Below are positions 19,701 to 26,653 of a stretch of DNA of 64,000 nt, piece by piece. The stretch covers positions 62,001 through 126,000 of the forward strand of contig CAYFFG010000009.1 in the NCBI GenBank assembly GCA_964342355.1, written 5' to 3'. Position 1 is the first letter of the stretch. Each line of letters starts with the position of its first letter. The notes below the pieces were generated by a model. It saw only the letters and a program-made list of their open reading frames with translations. It was not told where the DNA came from and made no database searches. Made by a program: the position numbers and the translations under genes. The DNA comes from Hirschia sp964342355. GTDB lineage: Bacteria; Pseudomonadota; Alphaproteobacteria; Caulobacterales; Hyphomonadaceae.

Positions 19701-20510
19701 AGGCAACTCCGCCACCAACTGATCGAGCGACGCAGTAAAGTTGGCGACCGACGCGGACGAATGCTGGTTTTCCGGCGCTTCTTCGCCATCTGCGATCACC
19801 CGGCGCACAATATCGGTTGCGTAGGCAAACTCACCTGATCCGGGGATAAGGTTCACCGACGTGATTGCCTGCTCCAGCCGCCCTTCATTTGTCGCCTTGC
19901 CGCCCGGACGCACCACCTCAAATGATAATTGCGGCATGCGATTGCCAAACGCCTCCAGCGGCAAATCCTCAAACACCACATAAGCCAGCCCGCGATATGC
20001 GGGCGCTTTACCTTCGATAGCTTCGATCAACGCATCCGGCGCCTGATCATCCCGCCCGGAATAAAGTCGCCAGTTGATCGCGGCTAAATCCAGCTCTTCG
20101 CCATTGGCCCATATGCGGGTCACTTGCGACACCTCACCCTCACAGAGGCCTACCGCAAAGCTCAGTGAATACGCATATGTCGTCGCGCTAGGTCCGCCCT
20201 TACCGCCGCCCTGACGCCGCGCCTGTTCCTGAAAGCGGGCCGCCCAGATGACGTTGCCGCCAATCCGCATACGCCCAAACACATCAGGGATCGGTGCGCC
20301 TTCCCGGCTTTGCGTCACCTGAAGATCAGCAATGCGCGGGCCTTCCACATGTGACGCAAAAAGATAGCTGTCCACCGCAGCACCCGCCAGCGACCCCACG
20401 AACTGGCCAATCGCAGCCCCCGACACCTGCTGCCCCAAAACGCTCACACCATTTGGCAATAGCGCAGACCCAACACTTTGCCCGATGCTGGAAAAAACGA
20501 GCTCAGCCAT
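16755..20510 (-). CDS. GTA g15: host-specificity/tail-tip megaprotein
   Basis: A 1251-residue protein, close to the roughly 1300 of RcGTA gp15. The start is the ATG at 20510 (MAELVFSSIG), overlapping the g14 stop by eight bases; the open frame extends upstream only into g14. The N-terminal segment is glycine/alanine-rich and hydrophobic (SAAIG-type, residues 1-60). The centre (about 260-720) has the TIM-barrel-like GTA_TIM domain (DFVGVDWYPPLSDWR; ISIWAWDMRPFPYWP). The Phage-tail_3 domain and a C-terminal beta-rich region follow. It forms the baseplate tip and is implicated in contact with the recipient cell surface. It ends the cluster, 77 bases before the J-protein gene. Confidence 0.95.
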   Translation of the reverse strand: MAELVFSSIGQSVGSALLPNGVSVLGQQVSGAAIGQFVGSLAGAAVDSYLFASHVEGPRIADLQVTQSREGAPIPDVFGRMRIGGNVIWAARFQEQARRQGGGKGGPSATTYAYSLSFAVGLCEGEVSQVTRIWANGEELDLAAINWRLYSGRDDQAPDALIEAIEGKAPAYRGLAYVVFEDLPLEAFGNRMPQLSFEVVRPGGKATNEGRLEQAITSVNLIPGSGEFAYATDIVRRVIADGEEAPENQHSSASVANFTASLDQLVAELPNLEHVNLIVGWFGTDLRCGACEIHPGVEISEKSTRPMVWNVAGVGRANAYLVSQSDGRANYGGTPTDDSVIQAIQALKARGIRVTLYPFVFMDVEPGNGLPDPYGGEEQAAFPWRGRITCAAGTDLTAGAADQVADFFGNGADWRYKRFILHYAGVAQAAGGVDAFLIGSEMVGMTRVRSGPGQYPAVAQLADLAEDVRAIIGAETKLSYAADWTEYGAHAPPDGSGDVGFPLDEVWAHPDIDFVGVDWYPPLSDWREGATHLDKLAGARSAYDLDYLVSQMEAGEAFDWYYASQDDRDAQARTQITDGAYEEPWIYRQKDIRSWAQNAHYPRVGGVRSTTPTSWTPGSKPLRFVEFGVPAVDKGANQPNVFYDPKSSENALPHYSNGARDDLIQRRVLEAFIAYWRDDPLIDQDGISIWAWDMRPFPYWPLRDDIWGDGDNWRFGHWLNGRTGAAALADVVADLFAPAGVSLDASQLDGLVAGYARDRVMRLRGALEPLRVSFDFHCAETPDGLVFKGGVADAVSISQDDIASIKLRTGKAYAREDMERDGRRLRLNYIDAANNHASASVLSWGSQDEPVAGYSLPLLLDPTQADVMADVLRDRADAARNQLSLELGAIGLVVEPGDILSVDGASWKVREQEAVLSSTVILERVGGQAPSLNIAPLGVIEGADTFQSAPDVVVVDAPPLPGEEDDASPFVFAYASPWTGALRVSAGVDEANLTERAILTQPCVMGRLLNDLPARAGSRWIDQTVEVEVKGGVLSSKSELAVLNGANAAFIETGAGWEMIQFQHAELIGANVYRLERLLRGQQGSDAAREKGAVTGARILFLGYGEQRIDVSEHELDTPIAWRAVFEKDVSAESSGDAVWRAKALNPWKPAHFQADFTLDTVNISWVRRVRKRGDNWALDIPSNSSDTSFCVEAILNGEVVRSWKTLATSIDYDVSDLQSDYAGENEANIRVWEMSPLGIQGLSAELTFNF

Positions 20511-20970
20511 GATGTATGTCTCCATAGCCTTCAGGTTCTGCGCGCTCAGGAAAAGAAAACGCGCTCGCAATCCGGCGCGTCCACCAGGGCGACAAACGTG
20601 TTTCAACGACTGATCGGCCCCAATACGCGTGAATAATCCGGTCCGGCGCCGTCATGATCGCAGCATGTTTGGCCGGCGCGCCCAGCCCCATGCGGAATAA
20701 CAGCACGTCGCCTTTGCTGGCGGCGGTCAGGGGAATTTCAACAAGGTGGCGCCTTGCCGCGTCCAGCAATGTCTCTTCCCCCAGCGCTTCGGCCCAATCG
20801 GGCGTATAAGGCGGCGCACATTCAGGCTCATCTCCATAAAATCTGCGCCAGACCCCACGCACCAGACCCAGACAATCACAGCCAGCATGACGTACGCTTG
20901 CCTGATGTTGATAAGGCGTGCCCAGCCAGGTGCGTGCTTCGCTGACAATCGCCTCTGGTGACACACTCAT
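20503..20970 (-). CDS. GTA g14: NlpC/P60 cell-wall peptidase of the tail
   Basis: A 155-residue NlpC/P60-type peptidase. The catalytic cysteine is within HAGCDCLGLVRG (Cys33 by analogy with DCSGLV) and the catalytic histidine in KHAAIM (His102), with a further HAYW motif at 114. The family member in RcGTA sits at the baseplate and locally opens peptidoglycan during DNA delivery. It overlaps g13 by four bases and g15 by eight. All catalytic residues look intact. Confidence 0.93.
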   Translation of the reverse strand: MSVSPEAIVSEARTWLGTPYQHQASVRHAGCDCLGLVRGVWRRFYGDEPECAPPYTPDWAEALGEETLLDAARRHLVEIPLTAASKGDVLLFRMGLGAPAKHAAIMTAPDRIIHAYWGRSVVETRLSPWWTRRIASAFSFPERAEPEGYGDIHHG

Positions 20971-21821
20971 CGCGCGCCTCCATCGTTTTCATGGCGTGAG
21001 GAAGGACCAGTGAATATTGCATCCGGCCCCGGCAGATGCGGAAAGCCCTGAAAATTGTCACCATTTTGAAATTTGGTCCGGCATGTCGCCCAGCTCTTGT
21101 CGCACCCGGCGATCAGTGTGACCGCTTCGCCTGGTTCCAGGCTGAGCGCCTGATTGAGCCTGACGCGCACCCCATCCATCGAAGCGATGCGCGCAGCAGC
21201 GGCGCCTTGAGCACGCAGCTGACCGCCCACAAACCAGCCCGCCTCAAACGCACCAGCGCTTACCAGTTCCAATTCCTTGTCGCTGATAACGCCCGCAATC
21301 TGGGTCTCATGACGATAGCCTGACTGCTCCAGATCAACACGGCATCGCACCCCGCCAAGATCGGCGTCACACTGGCGCGCATATACCCGCCCGATCAACC
21401 GCTCCAGCTCTGCTTTTCGCCCGACAAGTTCGCTCTCAAACCGCGCGCCGTCACAGGTAACTTCGCCGATAAACCCAGACCAGACATGCACGCTGAGGTC
21501 CGGTTGCAGCCAGTCGACGCGAAAGACATCCACCGCCGCGTTATTCCACACCCCATCGCGCAGCGCGTCTTCTCTGAGGAAATCAATCGACAAAGCCCCC
21601 GCACATGTCGCGCGTCCCGGCGCCAGTCCGGCGGAGGTTAGAAAACTGGCGCCCGCCAACCCGCTGGCGGCATGATAGGTCACACCTTCCACAACAAGGT
21701 CGGTGTCATGGTCAGTTGCGCCAAAGACGGCGCCATCCCGGCGCGAAAATCGCCAGCACAGGCATAGGCTCGTTGCGCCCGACGCGAGCCGGGCGGCCAA
21801 TTCAGGATCAATCTGTTTCAT
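20967..21821 (-). CDS. GTA g13: baseplate protein (DUF2163)
   Basis: A 284-residue protein of the DUF2163/phage BR0599 type, the RcGTA gp13 homologue. Recognisable segments include the opening PELAARLASGATSLCLCWRF, GATDHDTDL, YARQCDADLGGVRCRVDLEQ and the C-terminal AGCDKSWATCRTKFQNGDNF, with the conserved cysteines of the family. It forms part of the baseplate hub. The start is six bases past the g12 stop; the stop overlaps g14. Confidence 0.94.
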   Translation of the reverse strand: MKQIDPELAARLASGATSLCLCWRFSRRDGAVFGATDHDTDLVVEGVTYHAASGLAGASFLTSAGLAPGRATCAGALSIDFLREDALRDGVWNNAAVDVFRVDWLQPDLSVHVWSGFIGEVTCDGARFESELVGRKAELERLIGRVYARQCDADLGGVRCRVDLEQSGYRHETQIAGVISDKELELVSAGAFEAGWFVGGQLRAQGAAAARIASMDGVRVRLNQALSLEPGEAVTLIAGCDKSWATCRTKFQNGDNFQGFPHLPGPDAIFTGPSSRHENDGGAR

Positions 21822-21827
21822 GAAAAT

Positions 21828-22457
21828 CTAGTCCAGTATTTCAATAATCGGCGCTGATACCAATCGTCCGGCGTTCAGGGCGCTCAAGCTGATATTGAGA
21901 AAATCGGTGTCAAAGCGCGCATGTGCGTCGAATTCAAAGCCAGCGGTCACAGGCGCGCCCGCCTGCGGCGCTTGGTCAAACGTGATGAGACCCATTGTAT
22001 GATCAACGCTCCACCCGGTCTCAATCTCTGCGCCATCCACCGCCACACGCACGCTGTCAGTCACCGATTTGGTGATCTTGCGCAGGCTTGTCTCACCGCC
22101 GCTCTCATAGTGTTTGACCAGTTGAAACGCCGTTGCCGCGCCATCGCCAGTCCCAAGCAGCTGATCAAACGGGGAGATATCCCCTTGAGCAGCACAGCTT
22201 CGCCAGTCCGCCACATCACGAAACCTGAAAGAATAAAGCCGCCCCCGCCGCGCCTCAAAAAACCTTGTCAGCGCCTCTAAGTCATCGCGTGATTGCGCCG
22301 CCCCGCCCACATCCCAGCGTCGTTTGGGGCGTGACCACAGCCCGTTTCGCCACTCTTTGCCAGACGCTAGCGGCACAACATCCGTCTTCCATTCCGGCCC
22401 GCCCGACGCCGCCATCGCCAGCGCCAATGGCAAACGCACATCATGAAACCCGCTCAT
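21828..22457 (-). CDS. GTA g12: distal tail protein (DUF2460)
   Basis: A 209-residue protein of the DUF2460 family (RcGTA gp12). Typical segments are FHDVRLPLALAMAASGGPEW, RRWDVGGAAQSRDDLEALTR, FFEARRGRLYSFRFRD and FEFDAHARFDTDFLNISLSA. It is a distal tail/baseplate component. It overlaps the short g11-like gene by four bases and precedes g13 closely. Confidence 0.94.
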   Translation of the reverse strand: MSGFHDVRLPLALAMAASGGPEWKTDVVPLASGKEWRNGLWSRPKRRWDVGGAAQSRDDLEALTRFFEARRGRLYSFRFRDVADWRSCAAQGDISPFDQLLGTGDGAATAFQLVKHYESGGETSLRKITKSVTDSVRVAVDGAEIETGWSVDHTMGLITFDQAPQAGAPVTAGFEFDAHARFDTDFLNISLSALNAGRLVSAPIIEILD

Positions 22458-22720
22458 ATAAACCGGCTCCCACGGGTGATGAGATCAGACACAATCCCCA
22501 CAGCCTCTCCTTGGGCCCCACCCGTTTGCGTGCCGCCAATGTCTGCCAGAGCGCTGGCCAGCACCCGCTCAAGCACTGTCAGCGCGATGCGTTCGGCCAC
22601 ATCAGCAAACTCAGCTTCGCCATCGCGGATTGCCCGGCGGATCTCACTCGCCACCCGCTCGCCCGCTTCCTCCACCAGGCCATCCAGTTCCAGACGCAAA
22701 TCATCAAAGCGATCCGTCAT
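22454..22720 (-). CDS. GTA g11: very short tape-measure-like protein
   Basis: An 88-residue protein at the tape-measure position between the major tail protein and DUF2460 genes, with ATGA overlaps to both. It is largely helical; the middle part (RRAIRDGEAEFADVAERIAL, TVLERVLASALADIGG) resembles the C-terminal end of GTA tape-measure proteins, which in R. capsulatus are about 220 residues. Tape-measure length sets tail length, so a functional 88-residue version would mean a much shorter tail, or the gene is a truncated remnant. The g10 and g10.1 genes normally upstream are absent. Confidence 0.65.
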   Translation of the reverse strand: MTDRFDDLRLELDGLVEEAGERVASEIRRAIRDGEAEFADVAERIALTVLERVLASALADIGGTQTGGAQGEAVGIVSDLITRGSRFI

Positions 22721-23139
22721 GATCCCCCTCCTGGCGCAAAGGCGATCGGCCCCGCCGAAGAAAGCGTGATGGAAAACTGCGCCTCACCTTTTTCCCGCCC
22801 GCCATAGGCAAGCTGTGAGACAAAGAAATCCCCGCGCATCAGGCCGAATTGAGAGATATCCAGCTCTAAAAGGCATAAATCGCGCGCAAAGAATGTCTCT
22901 CGCATCAACGTGTCGGAGGCCACATCGGTAAAGACACCATCCCCGGTGATATCGACACGCTTTTTGCCTGCCCCGCTTAACAGTCTGCGCCAGCCGTCAA
23001 AATTATCCTGCGCGGTTGAATCCACAGCATCTGCGCGCAGCCGGATATCCCGCGCACGCAAGCCGGCAATCGTTAAATACTCGCCTTCAGCGTTATCATA
23101 CATGCGCATGATCACGTCCCGGCCCTGCCGCATCGCCAT
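22717..23139 (-). CDS. GTA g9: major tail protein
   Basis: A 140-residue tail-tube protein (TP901-1 major tail family, RcGTA gp9). The start at 23139 (MAMRQGRDVIMRMYD) is chosen for the strong AAAAGGAGG five bases upstream; the longer frame to 23208 lacks such a site. Typical features are RARDIRLRADAVDSTAQDNF and GWRRLLSGAG, and the end QFSITLSSAGPIAFAPG. It opens the last GTA block and faces the divergent SRPBCC gene across 138 bases, which should contain the block promoter. Confidence 0.92.
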   Translation of the reverse strand: MAMRQGRDVIMRMYDNAEGEYLTIAGLRARDIRLRADAVDSTAQDNFDGWRRLLSGAGKKRVDITGDGVFTDVASDTLMRETFFARDLCLLELDISQFGLMRGDFFVSQLAYGGREKGEAQFSITLSSAGPIAFAPGGGS

Positions 23140-23277
23140 GGCGGCCTCCTTTTCGTTTCTACATTTGTTGAATATTTCGGCTAGCAACCACTTACCAAGC
23201 GACCGCATTCGCTCTAGGCTTATCCGCCAAAGGGCCCTATCGTGCCTTTTGATTTGAGCAGCTGAGGGAGTTCCCTG

Positions 23278-23760
23278 ATGAGCCAGAACGCTTTCGTTTA
23301 CACAATCTATATCGGCGCAAGCCCTGAAAAGGTCTGGGAAACGCTGATAGAGAACGAAGCGCCACGCAGCTGGTGGTCAGACACGCACATGCTCTCCACA
23401 TTCACCTCCGGCTCGCCCATCATCTTTCGCCGCGACGGCAAGGACGACGTGCAGGGTGAGATTTTAGAAGCTGAAGCGCCTGAAAAACTGGTCCACTCTT
23501 TCCGCGTCGGCGGTCATGGCCCCATGCATGATGAAGGCATGTCGCTGGTCACATACGACATCGTGACCAATGGCCCGTCCACCATGCTGACCGTCACCCA
23601 TCAGGGCTTTCCGGAAAACTCCGCCGTGCGCCGCGGTATCGCCAAAGGCTGGCCCGCTATCCTCTCCTCAATGAAGTCTTATATCGAGACTGGCAAAGCC
23701 TTGCGTTATGCCGACTGGGGCGACCGCATCGAAGGCTCCCGCGCCAGCGAAAATCCTTAA
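23278..23760 (+). CDS. SRPBCC/AHSA1-type START-like ligand-binding protein
   Basis: A 160-residue cytosolic protein of the activator of Hsp90 ATPase homologue 1-like (AHSA1/SRPBCC) family. It begins with a beta strand and the motif YIGASPEKVWETLI, contains RSWWSDTHM and GHGPMHDEG, and ends with a long C-terminal helix (KGWPAILSSMKSYIETG). Members bind hydrophobic ligands in a deep pocket; the ligand is not predictable. It is cargo between GTA g8 and g9, on the opposite strand, with AGGGAG before the ATG and its own hairpin downstream. Confidence 0.85.
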   Translation: MSQNAFVYTIYIGASPEKVWETLIENEAPRSWWSDTHMLSTFTSGSPIIFRRDGKDDVQGEILEAEAPEKLVHSFRVGGHGPMHDEGMSLVTYDIVTNGPSTMLTVTHQGFPENSAVRRGIAKGWPAILSSMKSYIETGKALRYADWGDRIEGSRASENP

Positions 23761-23770
23761 AAAACGGGCA

Positions 23771-23804
23771 TCCGCCAGTCAAAAACACAGTTCTGACTGG
23801 CGGA
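23771..23804. terminator. Perfect 10-bp inverted repeat between convergent genes
   Basis: TCCGCCAGTC and GACTGGCGGA are exact inverted repeats around a 14-base loop, between the ends of the SRPBCC gene (plus) and the YjhX-type gene (minus). A-rich sequence flanks it. It probably ends transcription in both directions. Confidence 0.65.
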
Positions 23805-23816
23805 CTTTGCACGCAT

Positions 23817-24074
23817 CTACCTGTTATCCAGTTCTGATCGAACAAGCTCCAGGCCCCGTCTGGTGATGACATAGGGCTTGCCTCCTTTGGAGGCGATGGC
23901 GCGCTTTCGCTTCAGTTTGCGAAACAGAAAAGCGTCAAGATTTGGCGCTTTCCAACCATCCCGATTAATGCAGATGATTTCTTTCAGCTTGCGATTTTCA
24001 TCACGGGTAACTTCCAGTCTGCCGCCTTGCGCTAGCAGATGAAGAATGCGCTGTTCAGCGCGTGAAATGTCCAT
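23817..24074 (-). CDS. YjhX-family toxin (UPF0386)
   Basis: An 85-residue protein starting at MDISRAEQRILHLLAQGG, aligned by eye with E. coli YjhX (MNLSRQEQRTLHVLAKGG). Shared features include a basic strand (RDENRKLKEIICINRDG), the winged-helix-like LFRKLKRKRAI, GKPYVITRRGLELVR and the terminal DNR. The frame is open to 24128 but the family N-terminus supports 24074. E. coli YjhX is a toxin of the YjhXQ system reported to act on topoisomerase I, and its antitoxin YjhQ is an acetyltransferase. No acetyltransferase gene is adjacent here, so it is an orphan or no longer toxic. Confidence 0.8.
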   Translation of the reverse strand: MDISRAEQRILHLLAQGGRLEVTRDENRKLKEIICINRDGWKAPNLDAFLFRKLKRKRAIASKGGKPYVITRRGLELVRSELDNR

Positions 24075-24521
24075 TTGGGTGTCTTCCAGCGATGCGCCGC
24101 ACGGACGCACAAAAACTTCCGCTGACACACAGGTCAGCGACTTCGTTTTTTCCTGGCCTGCCTGACGCTGCTCATCAGCGTCTTTAACGGCAAGCCCGTT
24201 ACCGGGCCTCTGAAAGATTAGAAGACATCAAAACTCCATTAGAGCCTTAAATATGAAGACCCGCCGACGACAGGTCAAGGCTTCAGTGCGCGACACTATT
24301 AAGAGTCTGAAACCCTTGGTTTGAGCAGAGCTGAGAGTGCTTTGGTTCGACTATTTTATTTTGATTGCTGTACCAGCATCTCGCTAGACAGTTCAAAGTA
24401 AACTAATCGGCGTTTCGCACACTCTCAGTCCTCAATCGCTGGATTGGCGCCAAACCACCAACGCTGGATCCCAATAGCGTTTGAAGCATATCGAGTTGCC
24501 CAATCGGACTGCGCTCAAAAG

Positions 24522-24596
24522 TTACACCCTACTGCGAATCGCTTTCCAACTTGGCGCAGTCAGAACCTCATTCGGGCTATCCAAAAGTTTGGTCAA
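24522..24596 (-). CDS. Possible 24-residue peptide behind a LexA-like box
   Basis: A TTG codon preceded at seven bases by a full AGGAGG opens a 24-codon frame (begins MTKLLDSPNEV, ends AIRSRV). It has no transmembrane segment and no relative that I recognise. Support is limited to the ribosome site and the promoter-like sequence with the GAAC-N7-GAAC repeat just upstream. Small SOS-induced proteins are known in Caulobacter (SidA), but this one does not resemble them. It may be a chance frame. Confidence 0.25.
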   Translation of the reverse strand: MTKLLDSPNEVLTAPSWKAIRSRV

Positions 24597-24619
24597 AAGA
24601 GATCCTCCTCTTCTGGAAT

Positions 24620-24634
24620 GTTCTCAATGTGTTC
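24620..24634 (-). promoter_or_regulatory. LexA-box-like direct repeat (GTTC-N7-GTTC)
   Basis: GTTCTCAATGTGTTC on the plus strand is an exact match to the alphaproteobacterial LexA operator GTTC-N7-GTTC. On the minus strand it lies just downstream of a TTGACA hexamer, where a -10 region would be, and upstream of an AGGAGG/TTG pair. Two chance matches to an 8-base specification are expected in a sequence of this size over both strands, so position is the main support. Confidence 0.4.
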
Positions 24635-24650
24635 ACATTCGCAGAATATG

Positions 24651-25076
24651 TCAAGTAGAGTTAATCCGCGTGCGCGCTTTTATGCGGACGATGGATCGGA
24701 AAGTGTTATAATCATTGAGCAAAAGCGTGTCTGTCAGCGCGATATAGGCCCAGCCAAGTTGAAACGGCGCCGCCAGCATGATCGGGCCTGTTTCCAGCAC
24801 GCCCCTGACAACGCCTACCGCTTCGCGCGCCGCAGATCGCCCGCCCCATTGCGTCATCACATGCAGATCCAGCGTGTGATCAATCATCGGCATCAACTGC
24901 GCATCGGCATTTTCTGTCTGATGACGCGCCACGCGGATATGCGGATAGGAAAGCCGCGCCCGTCCTGGCGCATCCACAATGCGCGGATTGTCGCCAAACA
25001 CAGATTGCAGCTCACTTGCATTCTTAAGGTGAGCTAACACGCCATCTAAAAACGCGCTTTCGTGCGATACGGTCAT
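24651..25076 (-). CDS. GTA g8: tail completion/head-tail joining protein (DUF3168)
   Basis: A 141-residue DUF3168 protein (RcGTA gp8). The family pattern is visible: an N-terminal helix ending LKNASELQSVFGDNPRIVD, YPHIRVARHQTENADA, then HTLDLHVMTQWGGR, REAVGVVRGVLE and the basic end FRSIVRIKARTRI. Its ATG overlaps the g6 stop by four bases. The head-tail adaptor g7, which lies between g6 and g8 in RcGTA, is missing here without leaving a gap. Confidence 0.92.
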   Translation of the reverse strand: MTVSHESAFLDGVLAHLKNASELQSVFGDNPRIVDAPGRARLSYPHIRVARHQTENADAQLMPMIDHTLDLHVMTQWGGRSAAREAVGVVRGVLETGPIMLAAPFQLGWAYIALTDTLLLNDYNTFRSIVRIKARTRINST

Positions 25077-25612
25077 ATGCGCACCTCCCGCCAGGGAGCG
25101 GTCAATGCTTTTACCCGCGCCGACAATGCGCCACCCTGTTCGCCATTCTGATAGGCGTCCGCCACAGCAAACAGCACCGCCAAACGCAGGTCCGGCGGGA
25201 TCGCGTTTTCATCCGCGCCCGACCCGACAATCACCTCCACAATGACGGAATGATCCGCAAATGGTAAATCAGACCCCGAAAAAGTGAGTACGCTGCGTTC
25301 ATAATTCGATAAGACAAACTGTTCCGTATAATCTAAACCATCTATTTCGATTAAATTCAGCGCCTTGGCGGGCTTGACCGGCAACGTTAACCGTCCGGTG
25401 CAAAACGCAGCCTCTGGCCATTTGTCGTAGGCAATACGCACCGTCCGGTCGATCAGCGCTGTTTGGGAGGCGATTTCAACCTGTGCGCGGGCTGCGGATA
25501 TGAGTGATGTGATCAGCTCATCCTGCCCGTCATAATCCACCTTCAGGAAAGCCTTGCATGCGGCCAAAGCCACAGGCTCGCTCGCCGGCGGAACCAGCGT
25601 CGTTATGTGCAT
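25073..25612 (-). CDS. GTA g6: head-tail connector (phiE125 gp8 family)
   Basis: A 179-residue connector protein (RcGTA gp6). Features: PVALAACKAFLKVDYDGQDE at the start, helix LISSLISAARAQVEIASQTAL, beta-rich middle, AIPPDLRLAVLFAVADAYQN and the family-typical end LTAPWREVRI. It begins the g6-g8 block; an 83-base gap separates it from a divergent membrane-protein gene. Confidence 0.92.
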   Translation of the reverse strand: MHITTLVPPASEPVALAACKAFLKVDYDGQDELITSLISAARAQVEIASQTALIDRTVRIAYDKWPEAAFCTGRLTLPVKPAKALNLIEIDGLDYTEQFVLSNYERSVLTFSGSDLPFADHSVIVEVIVGSGADENAIPPDLRLAVLFAVADAYQNGEQGGALSARVKALTAPWREVRI

Positions 25613-25695
25613 TTTGATCTCTTTGAAAGTTAAGCTAGACTAATAAAGACTTCGTCCGTTTTCGGACGCGTCGAGACAAACGGAGGTGACAAGTC

Positions 25696-26115
25696 ATGAT
25701 CACCACAGCTGTGCCGCTCACACTCTTTCTTGCCAAAGTGCTTGGCGGCTACATGATTTTCGCCGGCATTTCAGGCTTTACGTCGAAAGACCGCTGGGAA
25801 AACCTCATTCTGGAATTAAGGGAAAGCGCCGCCCTGTCTTTCATCACGGGCGTCGTGGTTTATGTGCTGGGCGCAAGCATTCTTTACGCCCACCATCACT
25901 GGACCGATCCGATGGCCATCATCGTCACCTTGCTTGGCTGGGGCGGTCTGATTGAAGGCGCGCTATTCCTGGCCATCCCCAAACTCTTCATGGATGTGAC
26001 GCTGAAATTCTTCCAGCCAAGCACTTATCGCCCATTTGCTGCGTTCGCAGTGATTGGCGGTATCGTGCTGATGATCTGCGCCTCCATCGCCACCGCCGGA
26101 CCGCCCATCGGCTAG
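25696..26115 (+). CDS. Four-TM membrane protein of unknown function
   Basis: A 139-residue hydrophobic protein with four predicted transmembrane helices (about 5-27, 46-66, 76-98, 113-134). The start has a strong GGAGGTGAC ribosome site. A short charged loop (SKDRWENLILELRES) follows helix 1 and HHHWTDP lies between helices 2 and 3. I do not recognise a family with confidence. It is a cargo gene between capsid and connector genes, on the strand opposite to the GTA, and is followed by a hairpin terminator. Confidence 0.75.
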   Translation: MITTAVPLTLFLAKVLGGYMIFAGISGFTSKDRWENLILELRESAALSFITGVVVYVLGASILYAHHHWTDPMAIIVTLLGWGGLIEGALFLAIPKLFMDVTLKFFQPSTYRPFAAFAVIGGIVLMICASIATAGPPIG

Positions 26116-26137
26116 TCAAGCGGCCACAGACCAAAAA

Positions 26138-26173
26138 CAACAAAGCCCCGACCTTCCGGTCAGGGCCTTGTTG
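26138..26173. terminator. Bidirectional hairpin terminator
   Basis: AACAAAGCCCCGACC pairs with GGTCAGGGCCTTGTT around a TTCC loop (13 of 15 positions Watson-Crick, the others compatible with wobble). It lies between the plus-strand four-TM gene and the end of the minus-strand 38-residue gene and can serve both. Confidence 0.75.
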
Positions 26174-26199
26174 AAAGGTATTGTGGTGTTAGCGGCGAC

Positions 26200-26316
26200 C
26201 TAATGCGGACGTTTTTTCTTTTCGCCATCATCAGGACGATAATCAATCAATAGCCCGAACAGACCAATGCATAAAACGAGCGCCATGACGATCAACGCCA
26301 AAGTCTGGGTCTCCAT
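26200..26316 (-). CDS. 38-residue single-TM small membrane protein
   Basis: A small ORF with a strong AAGGAG site seven bases before its ATG, one base beyond the stop of the 86-residue membrane-protein gene. The product (start METQTLALIVMALVLCIGLF) has one transmembrane helix (about 4-25) and a charged cytoplasmic tail ending GEKKKRPH. Tight coupling to the upstream gene and a terminator shortly after it make it a real gene in my reading. Function unknown. Confidence 0.7.
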   Translation of the reverse strand: METQTLALIVMALVLCIGLFGLLIDYRPDDGEKKKRPH

Positions 26317-26317
26317 G

Positions 26318-26578
26318 TCAGGTCTCCTTTTCAAACCGGCCAGCCACAACATAGCTCACAATTAAGCAGGCCACACCGAAACATACGAGGAATATAGCAC
26401 CTGCCAGATCGAACTTCGAGCTTTTCTGCGCAGAATCCAAGACGGCCCCAGCCAGACTCCCAATTGCGGACGCATTCAAAAACGTCTGCAAGACTTTGCG
26501 TTGCTCATTGCGCGCGCGTGGACCATCACCCGCAAACCGCCACCGCAAATACCCCAACCATTGCCGAAATATGTTCAT
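26318..26578 (-). CDS. Small two-TM membrane protein of unknown function
   Basis: An 86-residue protein starting at MNIFRQWLGYLRW (an earlier in-frame start at 26617 is less likely). It has a basic N-terminal segment (RFAGDGPRARNEQRK) and two hydrophobic segments (about 32-48 and 56-78), ending GRFEKET. No family recognised. It lies 75 bases behind the XRE regulator gene and is coupled to the 38-residue gene, forming a likely three-gene set. Confidence 0.65.
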   Translation of the reverse strand: MNIFRQWLGYLRWRFAGDGPRARNEQRKVLQTFLNASAIGSLAGAVLDSAQKSSKFDLAGAIFLVCFGVACLIVSYVVAGRFEKET

Positions 26579-26653
26579 GCCATTCCCACCCAATGCGCAA
26601 GAACATTGCATGAACAAACATGTAAATCAACACGTTTTCGGGCAAGAGTTACG

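Larger units (their letters stand above)
24075..24650. other. Low-GC gap between YjhX-type gene and GTA g8
   Basis: About 575 bases with lower GC than the flanking GTA genes and no convincing long gene. On the minus strand it starts, directly after g8, with a TTGACA box, a GAAC-N7-GAAC repeat and a ribosome site leading into a 24-codon ORF. The remainder, up to the toxin gene, shows nothing recognisable. It may be the debris of an insertion that displaced g9 from g8. Confidence 0.5.

Noticed and set aside
24444..25037. Plus-strand frame of 197 codons across g8
   Set aside because: It lies antisense to the well-supported DUF3168 gene and its sequence has no domain or hydrophobic pattern of a real protein.
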